Shown: in pieces, positions 6,797 through 13,568 of the stretch
How the letters are laid out: each line of letters starts with the position of its first letter
How positions within the stretch are numbered: the first letter of the stretch is position 1
Source of the DNA: Haladaptatiplasma sp964454575
GTDB lineage: Archaea > Thermoplasmatota > Thermoplasmata > Halarchaeoplasmatales > Halarchaeoplasmataceae
Reading direction: 5' to 3'
Length of the DNA stretch: 14,734 nt
Assembly (NCBI GenBank): GCA_964454575.1
Contig: CAYVTG010000045.1
Coordinates: 1-14,734 of the forward strand
Program-made: the position numbers and the translations under genes
The notes under the pieces: generated by a model
The model's input: the letters and a program-made list of their open reading frames with translations, nothing else
Databases searched by the model: none
What the model was told of the DNA's origin: nothing

Positions 6797-6811
6797 CGAA
6801 ATACTTAAATA
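6797..6811 (+). promoter_or_regulatory. Promoter of the mbh operon
   Basis: CGAAA (6797-6801) followed by the TATA octamer CTTAAATA (6804-6811) is a textbook BRE/TATA arrangement. The expected transcription start is about 6832-6836, giving a leader of about 85-90 nt before mbhA. It is back to back with the minus-strand promoter, the two octamers being 38 bp apart, so the two units share a short control region. A TTTCGA (6773-6778) and TCGAAA (6796-6801) inverted pair lies between the boxes. Confidence 0.65.
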
Positions 6812-6835
6812 TCTTCATGAAATCTGTTATTCGTT

Positions 6836-6886
6836 ATGTATCTGAAAAAGGTGGGGATCCTTTCGAACTTTTGCCATCCCTTTTGA
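6836..6886 (+). CDS. Possible 16-residue upstream peptide in the mbh leader
   Basis: An ATG at 6836, almost exactly where the mbh transcript should begin, opens a frame encoding MYLKKVGILSNFCHPF and stops at TGA 6884-6886, 34 nt before the mbhA start. If translated it would be a leaderless upstream reading frame. Its span contains the hairpin described separately, so translation and folding could interfere with each other. There is no homology evidence; a chance frame of this length is easily possible. Confidence 0.25.
   Translation: MYLKKVGILSNFCHPF
6846..6884 (+). promoter_or_regulatory. Hairpin in the mbh leader
   Basis: GGGAT (6854-6858) pairs with ATCCC (6876-6880) around a 17-nt loop, and AAAA (6846-6849) can extend the stem with TTTT (6881-6884) across a 4-nt bulge. 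The stem ending in a T-run resembles an attenuator-type signal. It sits inside the possible upstream peptide and 37 nt before mbhA. I do not recognise a known riboswitch class. Confidence 0.25.
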
Positions 6887-6920
6887 CCATCATCATACTT
6901 AGATAAATAGGAGAGATTCT

Positions 6921-7442
6921 ATGAAGAACAGCAAAGAATTTCCGGCAACCTTCCTGCTGGCACTGTTAACCTATCTATTCCTTACACTGGCTTCCGGTGA
7001 ACCGATAGTAGAGGGTACCATTTTGTGGAGTTTGGAAGAGATAATATTCGGCATATCCGTATCGCTCATTGTCGCGGCGGTCACCTGCCATATACTATGT
7101 CGTTCACGAGATTACAGGATGCTCAACCCGGTAAGATGGTTCATCATGCTCTTGTATACGATCCCCTTGTTTGTGGAGATGGTGAAGGCCAATTTTGACG
7201 TGGCTTACCGTGTGATCACCGGCAGGATAGAACCTGCCATCGTCAAGATCACTCCTGACCTTAAAACGGACCTCGGTATCACCTTTCTGGCAAATTCCAT
7301 AACATTGACTCCGGGGACATTGACCGTGGAAGTGGACAACGATAAAAGCGAGCTTTACATCCACTGGATAAAGATGGGGAAGAACCCTACCGAGAACATC
7401 TCCGGCCGATTTGTCAAATGGATTAGGAGGTTTGCCGAATGA
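6921..7442 (+). CDS. mbhA: Membrane-bound hydrogenase subunit A (MrpE/MnhE-like)
   Basis: This 173-residue membrane protein belongs to the MnhE/MrpE family of Na+/H+ antiporter subunits. Two to three N-terminal helices are followed by the diagnostic cytoplasmic segment with LGITFLANSITLTPGTLTVEV and LYIHWI. In the Mbh complex it forms the distal part of the ion-translocating arm with MbhB and MbhC. It is the first operon gene, with AGGAGA at 6909-6914, six bases before the ATG; its stop overlaps the mbhB start (ATGA). Assignment to hydrogenase rather than a free-standing Mrp antiporter rests on the hydrogenase genes in the same operon. Confidence 0.93.
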   Translation: MKNSKEFPATFLLALLTYLFLTLASGEPIVEGTILWSLEEIIFGISVSLIVAAVTCHILCRSRDYRMLNPVRWFIMLLYTIPLFVEMVKANFDVAYRVITGRIEPAIVKITPDLKTDLGITFLANSITLTPGTLTVEVDNDKSELYIHWIKMGKNPTENISGRFVKWIRRFAE

Positions 7443-7708
7443 ACTTTTCAGAGCCTCTTTTAATCGCCACCGCGATCTTCGCTGTTTACATCATCATCTC
7501 CGTCTTCAGGCTATTCATGGGTCCCACGGCGGCCGATAGAACGGTGGCACTGGACACCATAAACACCTTGGTTGTAGCAGGGATGGTCGCCTTGGGCGCC
7601 GCAACATGGGAGATACTGTTCATAGACATTGCGATAGTTTATGCCATACTGTCGTTCATCACCACTCTCTATATCGCCAAGTATCTTGAAGGGGGTGAGC
7701 CGGCATGA
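7439..7708 (+). CDS. mbhB: Membrane-bound hydrogenase subunit B (MrpF/MnhF-like)
   Basis: A small 89-residue protein with three predicted transmembrane helices. The conserved MnhF motif appears as RLFMGPTAADRTVALDTIN (residues 24-42), where the DR pair is a family hallmark. It is part of the Mrp-like Na+/H+ antiporter module of Mbh. A GGAGG-type ribosome site lies within the end of mbhA, and the stop overlaps the mbhC start as ATGA, so translation is probably coupled along the module. Confidence 0.93.
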   Translation: MNFSEPLLIATAIFAVYIIISVFRLFMGPTAADRTVALDTINTLVVAGMVALGAATWEILFIDIAIVYAILSFITTLYIAKYLEGGEPA

Positions 7709-8058
7709 TAGTTTTGACGGTGATATCGATATTGCTTGCCATATCTCTGGTGTTCAACGGCCTGGGGGTATTGGGCTTGCACAGGTTCCCGGATGTTTAT
7801 ACCCGGTTACACGCGGCGACCAAATGCACCACCTTCGGAACCATATTCACCACATTTACCGTTATAATATACAGCGGTGCCATGTACTACTGGTCCGAAG
7901 ATGCGAAGTATCTGAACCTAGTGATACACACCATCGCCGTACTGATAGCCATACTCGTGACCAACCCTACAGGTGCCCACGCCATCGCCAGGGCCGCCCA
8001 TCGTATGGGAGTTCTACCGAAATACGCTGCCAAAGACGAATTGAAGGAGGCGAAATAG
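7705..8058 (+). CDS. mbhC: Membrane-bound hydrogenase subunit C (MrpG/MnhG-like)
   Basis: This 117-residue membrane subunit contains the MnhG signature GVLGLHRFPDVYTRLHAATK (residues 22-41) and about three hydrophobic helices, ending with LVTNPTGAHAIARAAHRMG and a charged tail. It belongs with MbhA and MbhB to the distal antiporter segment. Its stop codon TAG is followed directly by the mbhD ATG, with AGGAGG placed inside the mbhC tail. Confidence 0.93.
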   Translation: MIVLTVISILLAISLVFNGLGVLGLHRFPDVYTRLHAATKCTTFGTIFTTFTVIIYSGAMYYWSEDAKYLNLVIHTIAVLIAILVTNPTGAHAIARAAHRMGVLPKYAAKDELKEAK

Positions 8059-8313
8059 ATGTTTTTATTCGAGATAATATTCGTTATTGTGCTTTTCGGG
8101 CTTGTGATAACCGCTTTGGCGGTGGTATGGTTCAAGGATCTGATCTCGGCCGCCATCGCACTGGGTGCCAGTAGTCTTCTGCTGTCCCTACAGTTCTACA
8201 TGCTCAGGGCACCCGATGTTGCCATAGCGGAGGCCGCAGTGGGTGCGGCACTCACCACTGCCATATACATATTTGCGATAAGGTCCACGGATAGACAGGA
8301 GGGATTCTCGTGA
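8059..8313 (+). CDS. mbhD: Membrane-bound hydrogenase subunit D (MrpA C-terminal-like, DUF4040)
   Basis: This 84-residue three-helix protein matches the DUF4040 segment that in bacterial Mrp antiporters is fused near the C-terminus of MrpA. The motif runs through WFKDLISAAIALGA and the RAPDVAIAEAAVGAALTT stretch (about residues 52-69), with conserved acidic and alanine/glycine-rich helix residues. In Mbh it is a separate gene. A GTGA overlap links it to mbhE. Confidence 0.92.
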   Translation: MFLFEIIFVIVLFGLVITALAVVWFKDLISAAIALGASSLLLSLQFYMLRAPDVAIAEAAVGAALTTAIYIFAIRSTDRQEGFS

Positions 8314-8597
8314 GAAAGCCCATAGCCGCCCTGGCATTGTTGTTGATAGTCGCCTTCATGATGGTCGGTCTTTCACAGCTGAGACCTTTCGGAGAACCTG
8401 AGAATACGGATATGGATGATCATTTCCTGGAAGACAGTCAATCCCACAATCAGGTCAACAACGTGGTGACCGCCATACTTTTCGATTACAGAGGCCTGGA
8501 TACCCTGGGTGAAGCAACGGTGCTGTTCTCAGCCGTCAGCGGTGTGGTCACCGTATTACGAAAGGTTAAGAAATCCCGGAAGGAGGTGTACGGATGA
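8310..8597 (+). CDS. mbhE: Membrane-bound hydrogenase subunit E (MrpA terminal/MrpB-like)
   Basis: The 95-residue product has an N-terminal helix (about 4-24), a polar loop with the HNQVNNVVTAILFDYRGLDT motif (about 46-65) and a second helix before a basic tail. The motif is typical of the piece between MrpA and MrpB in bacterial antiporters and of MbhE in hydrogenase operons. The start is GTG at 8310, overlapping the mbhD stop and preceded by AGGAGGGA. Low sequence conservation outside the motif is normal for this subunit. Confidence 0.9.
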   Translation: MRKPIAALALLLIVAFMMVGLSQLRPFGEPENTDMDDHFLEDSQSHNQVNNVVTAILFDYRGLDTLGEATVLFSAVSGVVTVLRKVKKSRKEVYG

Positions 8598-9064
8598 ACT
8601 GGGAGATGTCCAGGGTCGTAAGAACGGTTACCGATGTGATGATAGTGCCTATCATCGTGTTCGGCATATATATTGTACTTCACGGACACCTGACACCCGG
8701 AGGGGGTTTCCAGGGTGGTGCGGTCATCGCCTCTTCTACCGCTTTACTGATAATCGCTTACGGAAGCATGGGCAAAAACAAAGATGCCCTGTCGTCGCTG
8801 GAATCGACCGGTTTGACCATATTCATACTGATCGCCTTCCTTGGTCTGGGTTATACCATGTTCTATAACTTCCTGGCGGCAGGCGGCATGTTCTTCGGCA
8901 GTACGGTACCCACAGGCATAAATCCCGGTAGATTGGACAGCGGCGGTACGATCCCCCTTATGAACGTGATGGTGGGCATCGAGGTGGCAGCCGCGTTGAG
9001 TCTTATATTGTGGATGATGGCGAAGGGAAGCGATTCCATGGATGTAACTGAGGAGATACAATGA
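8594..9064 (+). CDS. mbhF: Membrane-bound hydrogenase subunit F (MrpB/MnhB-like)
   Basis: A 156-residue membrane protein with about four helices and the MnhB motif GHLTPGGGFQGGAVIAS (about residues 30-46). The later SGGTIPLMNVMVGIEV stretch is also family-typical. It belongs to the antiporter module next to MbhG. The ATG overlaps the mbhE stop (ATGA), with GGAGGTG directly upstream, and the mbhF stop in turn overlaps mbhG. Confidence 0.94.
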   Translation: MNWEMSRVVRTVTDVMIVPIIVFGIYIVLHGHLTPGGGFQGGAVIASSTALLIIAYGSMGKNKDALSSLESTGLTIFILIAFLGLGYTMFYNFLAAGGMFFGSTVPTGINPGRLDSGGTIPLMNVMVGIEVAAALSLILWMMAKGSDSMDVTEEIQ

Positions 9065-9417
9065 ACGGGTGGATATTCACTCAGATTCCGTTTCTGATGG
9101 TGGGTCTGCTCATCGTCATCGGTCTCTACACGGTGATATTCAAGAAGAACCTCATCAAGATGATAATGGGGATCACCATCATGGAGAACGGGGTCAACCT
9201 GTTCCTGATCTCGCTGGCTTACCGAAAGGGCGGCGCGGCGCCCATATGGACGAGCGCACCGAGTACGGATATGGTGATGCCGACGGCCCACGCTTTGACG
9301 CTTACCAGTATAGTCATCGGTCTGGCCACAACGGCCCTCATGCTCGCATTCGTCATGATGATAAAGAAGCATTACGGTACCATAGATTCGGATAAGGTAA
9401 GGAGGTGCAGAGAATGA
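9061..9417 (+). CDS. mbhG: Membrane-bound hydrogenase subunit G (MrpC/NuoK-like)
   Basis: The 118-residue three-helix protein belongs to the MnhC/NuoK family, with the conserved GITIMENGVNLFLISL segment in helix two (glutamate of MEN about residue 42) and the HALTLTSIVIGLATTALMLAF helix three. In complex I this glutamate lies on the proton path; in Mbh a similar role is assumed. The stop overlaps the correct mbhH ATG as ATGA. Confidence 0.94.
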   Translation: MNGWIFTQIPFLMVGLLIVIGLYTVIFKKNLIKMIMGITIMENGVNLFLISLAYRKGGAAPIWTSAPSTDMVMPTAHALTLTSIVIGLATTALMLAFVMMIKKHYGTIDSDKVRRCRE

Positions 9418-10940
9418 ACCTGGTGGAGCACGCACCGACTTTCATACTCGGTTTGCCTCTGTTGTTCGCTTTTCTCATACCCCTTGCGCACAGGGTGTCA
9501 AAGGAACTCAGGGACGCACTGTTCCTTATGGGGCTGCTGCTCACCGGCCTTTTCGTTGCGGTCATGGCCTACCAGGTGCTTACCGTCGGCGGATGGATCT
9601 ATGTATTCGGTGCAAGGTCTCCACAGCCCACAGATCCCATCGTATCTTACTTCAGGATCACCTTCGTAGCCGATGGTTTCAGTGTGCTAGCCACCTTGAC
9701 CATCGCGATGGTGGCCATCGGAGCGGGTATATATTCATTCGGATACATGGCCGGACACGATGCACTGGACAAGTTCTTCTGTTTGTTCCTGCTTACCTTT
9801 GCGGGTGTGAACGGCATGGTGCTCACCGGAGATATGTTCAACCTGTTCGTATGGTTCGAGGTGACTTCCATCGCATCATGCGGGCTTATAGCGTTCACCA
9901 ATTACAGAGGCCGAAGCGTGGAAGCAGCCATCAAGTATATGTTCCTCAGCGTACTGGGCGGGATATTTTTACTGTTCTCCATAGGATTGCTTTACGGTCA
10001 GTACGGGGTGCTGAATTACAAACTCATATCCGACGGTATATCCGCCGAACCGGGTCTTTTCATCAATAAACTCGCCTTCGGTATGTTGATACTTGTATTC
10101 GGGATGAAGGCAAGCAGTGTGCCAATGCATATGTGGGCACCCGATGTATACGGTGAATCGCCGGGGCCGGCAACACCCTTGATCGCTATCACCAGTCTCG
10201 GCTCTTTGTTCGTACTGTTCCGCCTGATATTCTCCGTTTTCGGTCTTAACATGGACCCTGCGGCCATGGGGGTAATACTCGTGGTACTGGGAGTGCTTTC
10301 CATGTTCATAGGCGTATCCATGGCACTCGTGCAGAGCGATATAAAGAGATTGATCGCATATCTGTCTGTATCTCAAGTGGGTTACATGATGATGGCTGTG
10401 GGAGTGGCCATGACCACATGGACCGGAGACGGTTTGAACGGATACGGCATGATGGCCATGGAAGGTGGGCTGTTCCATATGATCAACGACGGTGTTTACA
10501 AGGCACTGCTCTTCCTTGCGGCCATCGCGGTGGTTCACGCGACCGGCAAGAGGGACCTCAACGAGCTGGGCGGACTCGCACACAGGATGCCTTACACCAC
10601 AATGTTCTTCCTGCTGGGCGCACTATCCATCGCAGGCGTACCGCCCCTTTCCGGTTTCAGTTCCAAATTGCTGATCTACGAATCCGTTTACCTCTATCAT
10701 CCGATACTCACCATCATCGCACTGGTGGTAAGCATAATCACATTCGCCGTTGTCGGTAAACTATTTTTCAATGCCTTCCTGGGGCCTGATCTCGGCCAGA
10801 CCAAAGGCGAAGTACCGGCCAGCATGCTCCTGGCCATGGGATTTCTTACGGTGATCCTTGTGATCTTCACACTCTTTCCCGGTTACGTGATCGCGGAGGT
10901 CGTCGTACCTGCCATAAGAGGACTGGGGGTGCTGTCATGA
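9414..10940 (+). CDS. mbhH: Membrane-bound hydrogenase subunit H (MrpD/NuoN-like antiporter)
   Basis: This large antiporter-type subunit (508 residues, about 14 helices) is the main proton-channel protein of the membrane arm. Key family residues are visible: E149 in NLFVWFEV and K232 in GMKASSVPMHMWAPDVYG, plus KRLIAYLSVSQVGYM and the HMINDGVYKALLFL segment. I place the start at the ATG at 9414, not the in-frame GTG at 9405, because GGAGGTG (9401-9407) is then six bases upstream and the start forms an ATGA overlap with mbhG. There is no lateral-helix extension of the NuoL kind. The stop overlaps mbhI. Confidence 0.96.
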   Translation: MNLVEHAPTFILGLPLLFAFLIPLAHRVSKELRDALFLMGLLLTGLFVAVMAYQVLTVGGWIYVFGARSPQPTDPIVSYFRITFVADGFSVLATLTIAMVAIGAGIYSFGYMAGHDALDKFFCLFLLTFAGVNGMVLTGDMFNLFVWFEVTSIASCGLIAFTNYRGRSVEAAIKYMFLSVLGGIFLLFSIGLLYGQYGVLNYKLISDGISAEPGLFINKLAFGMLILVFGMKASSVPMHMWAPDVYGESPGPATPLIAITSLGSLFVLFRLIFSVFGLNMDPAAMGVILVVLGVLSMFIGVSMALVQSDIKRLIAYLSVSQVGYMMMAVGVAMTTWTGDGLNGYGMMAMEGGLFHMINDGVYKALLFLAAIAVVHATGKRDLNELGGLAHRMPYTTMFFLLGALSIAGVPPLSGFSSKLLIYESVYLYHPILTIIALVVSIITFAVVGKLFFNAFLGPDLGQTKGEVPASMLLAMGFLTVILVIFTLFPGYVIAEVVVPAIRGLGVLS

Positions 10941-11275
10941 TAGACCTTGTCATGAAAAATATGTGGAGCCCCCTGGTACTAGTCCTGGTTATACTGATCA
11001 TGACCATGATCTCATACCTCATATACAGGATGGGTAATCCGACGTACAACCGTACAGAACTTAAGGGCCAGCCATTCATATCCGGTAACGCACCACCGAA
11101 AGATGCAAGCGGAGTCCACGTGGGCGGAGATAATCTATTCTGGGGCTTTACCAATGCCCTACGAGTTTACTTCGATCCATTGGTGAAGGGGCATACAGGC
11201 ATCGTCAACGATTACATATACTGGTTCATCGTGACCATGGCGGTAGTATTGATGTATATTTACATAACATTATGA
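10937..11275 (+). CDS. mbhI: Membrane-bound hydrogenase subunit I (linker subunit)
   Basis: The 112-residue product has two hydrophobic helices (about 12-31 and 93-111) separated by a polar segment containing KGQPFISGN and NLFWGFTNALRVYFDPL, the pattern found in MbhI of hydrogenase operons. In the known Mbh architecture it lies near the join between the antiporter arm and the hydrogenase arm. Consistent with that, a 13-nt gap separates it from mbhJ, while almost all earlier genes overlap. Confidence 0.87.
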   Translation: MIDLVMKNMWSPLVLVLVILIMTMISYLIYRMGNPTYNRTELKGQPFISGNAPPKDASGVHVGGDNLFWGFTNALRVYFDPLVKGHTGIVNDYIYWFIVTMAVVLMYIYITL

Positions 11276-11288
11276 AGTAGGTGAACAA

Positions 11289-11732
11289 ATGAAACTCTCT
11301 AAAACCTTTGATAAAGCGCTCTGGGTATTCCACCTGAACAGCGGCTCGTGCAACGGCTGCGACATAGAGATAGTTGCGGCGATAACTCCTCGTTACGATG
11401 TGGAACGATTCGGCATAAAACTGGTGGGCTCTCCCCGCCATGCGGATGTCCTGCTTTTCACGGGCCCCGTCACAAAAAAGATGAAGGACAGGGTGATGCG
11501 CGTATACGAGCAGACCCCGGATCCGAAGGTGGTCATGGTGATAGGTAACTGCGGAAGCACTACCGGTGTGTTCTATGACAGTTACGCCATCGAGGGCCCC
11601 ATAGACACGCTTTTACCGAAGAACACTCATATAGTGTACGTGACCGGCTGTCCTGTCAGGCCGGAGAACATAATCAACGGTGTGAAGGAGGCATGGCTGT
11701 ATCTGGAAAAGCTGAGAGGTGACAACAAATGA
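11289..11732 (+). CDS. mbhJ: Membrane-bound [NiFe]-hydrogenase small subunit (NuoB-like)
   Basis: This 147-residue small subunit holds the [4Fe-4S] cluster nearest the nickel-iron site. The four ligands appear in the expected order: CNGC (C21, C24), GNCGSTTGVF (C88) and TGCPVRPE (C121). It is compact, as in group 4 hydrogenases and NuoB, and lacks a Tat signal. A ribosome site AGGTGA (11279-11284) precedes the ATG. Its stop overlaps the mbhK start (ATGA). Confidence 0.96.
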   Translation: MKLSKTFDKALWVFHLNSGSCNGCDIEIVAAITPRYDVERFGIKLVGSPRHADVLLFTGPVTKKMKDRVMRVYEQTPDPKVVMVIGNCGSTTGVFYDSYAIEGPIDTLLPKNTHIVYVTGCPVRPENIINGVKEAWLYLEKLRGDNK

Positions 11733-12325
11733 TCAGCGAGATCAAACTATCTTTATCCATGGACGATATCGAAAATTATTTCAAGGAACAACTGGGCGAC
11801 TATCTACCGGAATTCAGGAAAGAGGAATTCAAGAAAGGGCTGAAGGGCAGGGCGATGAAGGTCATCTGGATGCGTGTGGAGCGCGAAAAATTTTTGGACG
11901 CCGTAAGGGCCCTATCTAGGATCCAGATACCCCATCTCTCGGTTACCTCCGGTTCGGATATGGGAGATATAATAGAGTTGATCTACCATTTTCACGTGAA
12001 TTACGGTCACCCAGGGGAAGAAACCACCATCAACCTCAAGGTACATCTTCCCAAGGACGATCCCACCATACCGACCATCACGGATATCGTCCCCGGTGCC
12101 ATCACCACCGAACGGGAGAAGCAGGAATTTCTGGGGATCACCGTCATTGACATACCGGATTCCAGACGGCTTTGGCTGGATGAGAACTTCCCGAAGGATC
12201 GCTACCCGTGGAGGTGGGACGAAACGGGCATGGAGGACACATCGAGATATGTACACGATCCGGAAGAAGCAACCCAAAAACCCACTTCCGTCAATCGACG
12301 AAGAGGTGATGAAGATGAAAAGTGA
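11729..12325 (+). CDS. mbhK: Membrane-bound hydrogenase subunit K (NuoC-like)
   Basis: MbhK corresponds to the 30-kDa/NuoC subunit and supports MbhL and MbhJ without a cofactor of its own. The 198-residue protein shows the family features SVTSGSDMGDIIELIYHFHVNYG, VHLPKDDPTIPTITDIVPGA and EREKQEFLGITVIDIPDSRRLWLDENFP. A C-terminal tail of about 45 residues, rich in charged residues (NRRRGDEDEK at the end), follows the NuoC core and appears somewhat longer than in Thermococcales proteins as I recall them. The 3' end overlaps the probable mbhL start by 11 nt. Confidence 0.92.
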   Translation: MISEIKLSLSMDDIENYFKEQLGDYLPEFRKEEFKKGLKGRAMKVIWMRVEREKFLDAVRALSRIQIPHLSVTSGSDMGDIIELIYHFHVNYGHPGEETTINLKVHLPKDDPTIPTITDIVPGAITTEREKQEFLGITVIDIPDSRRLWLDENFPKDRYPWRWDETGMEDTSRYVHDPEEATQKPTSVNRRRGDEDEK

Positions 12326-13568
12326 AGGTAAAAAAGAGACCACCTACGAAGTACCCATAGGCCCCATACATCCTGCTCTCAAGGAACCGTTTTTGATAAA
12401 ATTCCGGATAGACGGGGAACGGATAGTGGGTGCGGAGGCGCATCCGGGCATGAATCACAGAGGTATAGAGTTCATGGGTATGCACAGGAATCCGTTCAAG
12501 GTCATCCCTCTTTCCGAGAGGATCTGCGGGATATGCTCGATAGTTCACCAGCACATGTATGTAACCGCGGTGGAGCACGCCACCGGTATCGAGCCCACCA
12601 ACAGGGCGCGTTACATACGTACGATAATGGCGGAATTGGAGAGGATACATTCCCACGTTCTGTGGGCCGGTGTGGCCGCCCACGAGATCGGTTTCGACAC
12701 TCACCTGCACTTCACGTGGATGATACGCGAGAAGGTGATGGACCTGTTGGAGTACATAAGCGGCAACCGTGTCAATTACTCCATGTGGACCATAGGCGGG
12801 GTGAACCGAGACATACCCAAGAAGATGTATCCCAAGATAGAATCGACTTTGAAATACTATGAAGATCTCTACGAAAAACTGGAAGACATATTCCTGGGAG
12901 ATCCAAGCATACGTTTGAGGACGAAGAACATAGGGGTGCTCACAAAGGAGGCCGCACTGAGATTGTGCGGCGTCGGGCCGACGGTAAGAGCCTCCGGCGT
13001 ACGCAAGGACGTGAGGATAGATCAGCCGTATGCTGCCTACGGTGACCTTGATATCGAGTATCAATTACCGTCACTCTACGGTTACGAGGATACTGGCGAC
13101 GTGTTCTCGAAAACGCTGGTGAGATTGAAGGAACTAGTCCAATCGATAGATATAATAAGACAGTGCATCGACCAGATGCCCCAGGATGGTATCAACAGCG
13201 AACCCAAGATGGCGGCAACCTTGAATAAGTTGAAGAAAGCCCACGGGGAGGGCATCGGTCGTTTAGAGGCACCCCGCGGAGAGGCCTTCCACTATGTACG
13301 TTTGAAGGGGGGAAAGGAGGAACTTGACTGCTGGAAGATAAGGGCATCCACCTACAACAATCTGGCGACCTACGCCCCCATGTTTATGGACGAACAGATC
13401 GCGGACATACCCATAATAGCGGCCTGCATAGACCCTTGCATAGGCTGTATGGACCGGGCGGAGATAGTGGACGTGAACACCGGCAAGCAGTGGGGATATG
13501 ACCATGAAGAACTGCACCGTATGTCGGTCAAAAAAACAAAGGACATATTAGGAGGTAGGATAGAATGA
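12315..13568 (+). CDS. mbhL: Membrane-bound [NiFe]-hydrogenase large (catalytic) subunit
   Basis: This subunit binds the NiFe centre and reduces protons to H2. In the 417-residue product both metal-binding motifs are intact: RICGICSIVH with C71 and C74, and DPCIGCMDR with C375 and C378. The C-terminus continues 39 residues past C378. Other conserved parts are GPIHPALKEP, HPGMNHRGIE and LERIHSHVLW. Intact CxxC pairs separate it from the sulfane-sulfur reductase (Mbs/Mbx) and complex I relatives, which have lost nickel ligands. GAGGTG (12303-12308) is best spaced for the ATG at 12315; ATG 12309 abuts it, and the open frame extends further upstream inside mbhK without support. Confidence 0.96.
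   Translation: MKSEGKKETTYEVPIGPIHPALKEPFLIKFRIDGERIVGAEAHPGMNHRGIEFMGMHRNPFKVIPLSERICGICSIVHQHMYVTAVEHATGIEPTNRARYIRTIMAELERIHSHVLWAGVAAHEIGFDTHLHFTWMIREKVMDLLEYISGNRVNYSMWTIGGVNRDIPKKMYPKIESTLKYYEDLYEKLEDIFLGDPSIRLRTKNIGVLTKEAALRLCGVGPTVRASGVRKDVRIDQPYAAYGDLDIEYQLPSLYGYEDTGDVFSKTLVRLKELVQSIDIIRQCIDQMPQDGINSEPKMAATLNKLKKAHGEGIGRLEAPRGEAFHYVRLKGGKEELDCWKIRASTYNNLATYAPMFMDEQIADIPIIAACIDPCIGCMDRAEIVDVNTGKQWGYDHEELHRMSVKKTKDILGGRIE

Noticed and set aside
6832..6920. Known riboswitch in the mbh leader
   Set aside because: The leader is short and none of the riboswitch cores I know can be recognised; only a simple hairpin is visible.
7641..8174. 177-residue plus-strand frame across mbhB, mbhC and mbhD
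   Set aside because: It is out of frame with three conserved Mrp-type genes and its composition (many Arg, His, Gly) is that of a shadow.
9969..10583. 204-residue minus-strand open frame opposite mbhH
   Set aside because: It is rich in His, Tyr, Gln and Glu, as expected when a hydrophobic membrane gene is read antisense; no motif seen.
12096..12314. Upstream extension of mbhL inside mbhK
   Set aside because: The added residues do not resemble hydrogenase large subunits, and a well-spaced Shine-Dalgarno sequence supports the ATG at 12315.
12291..13064. 257-residue open frame on the minus strand opposite mbhL
   Set aside because: It is antisense to the clearly conserved catalytic subunit, has no recognisable domain and no ribosome site or promoter of its own.
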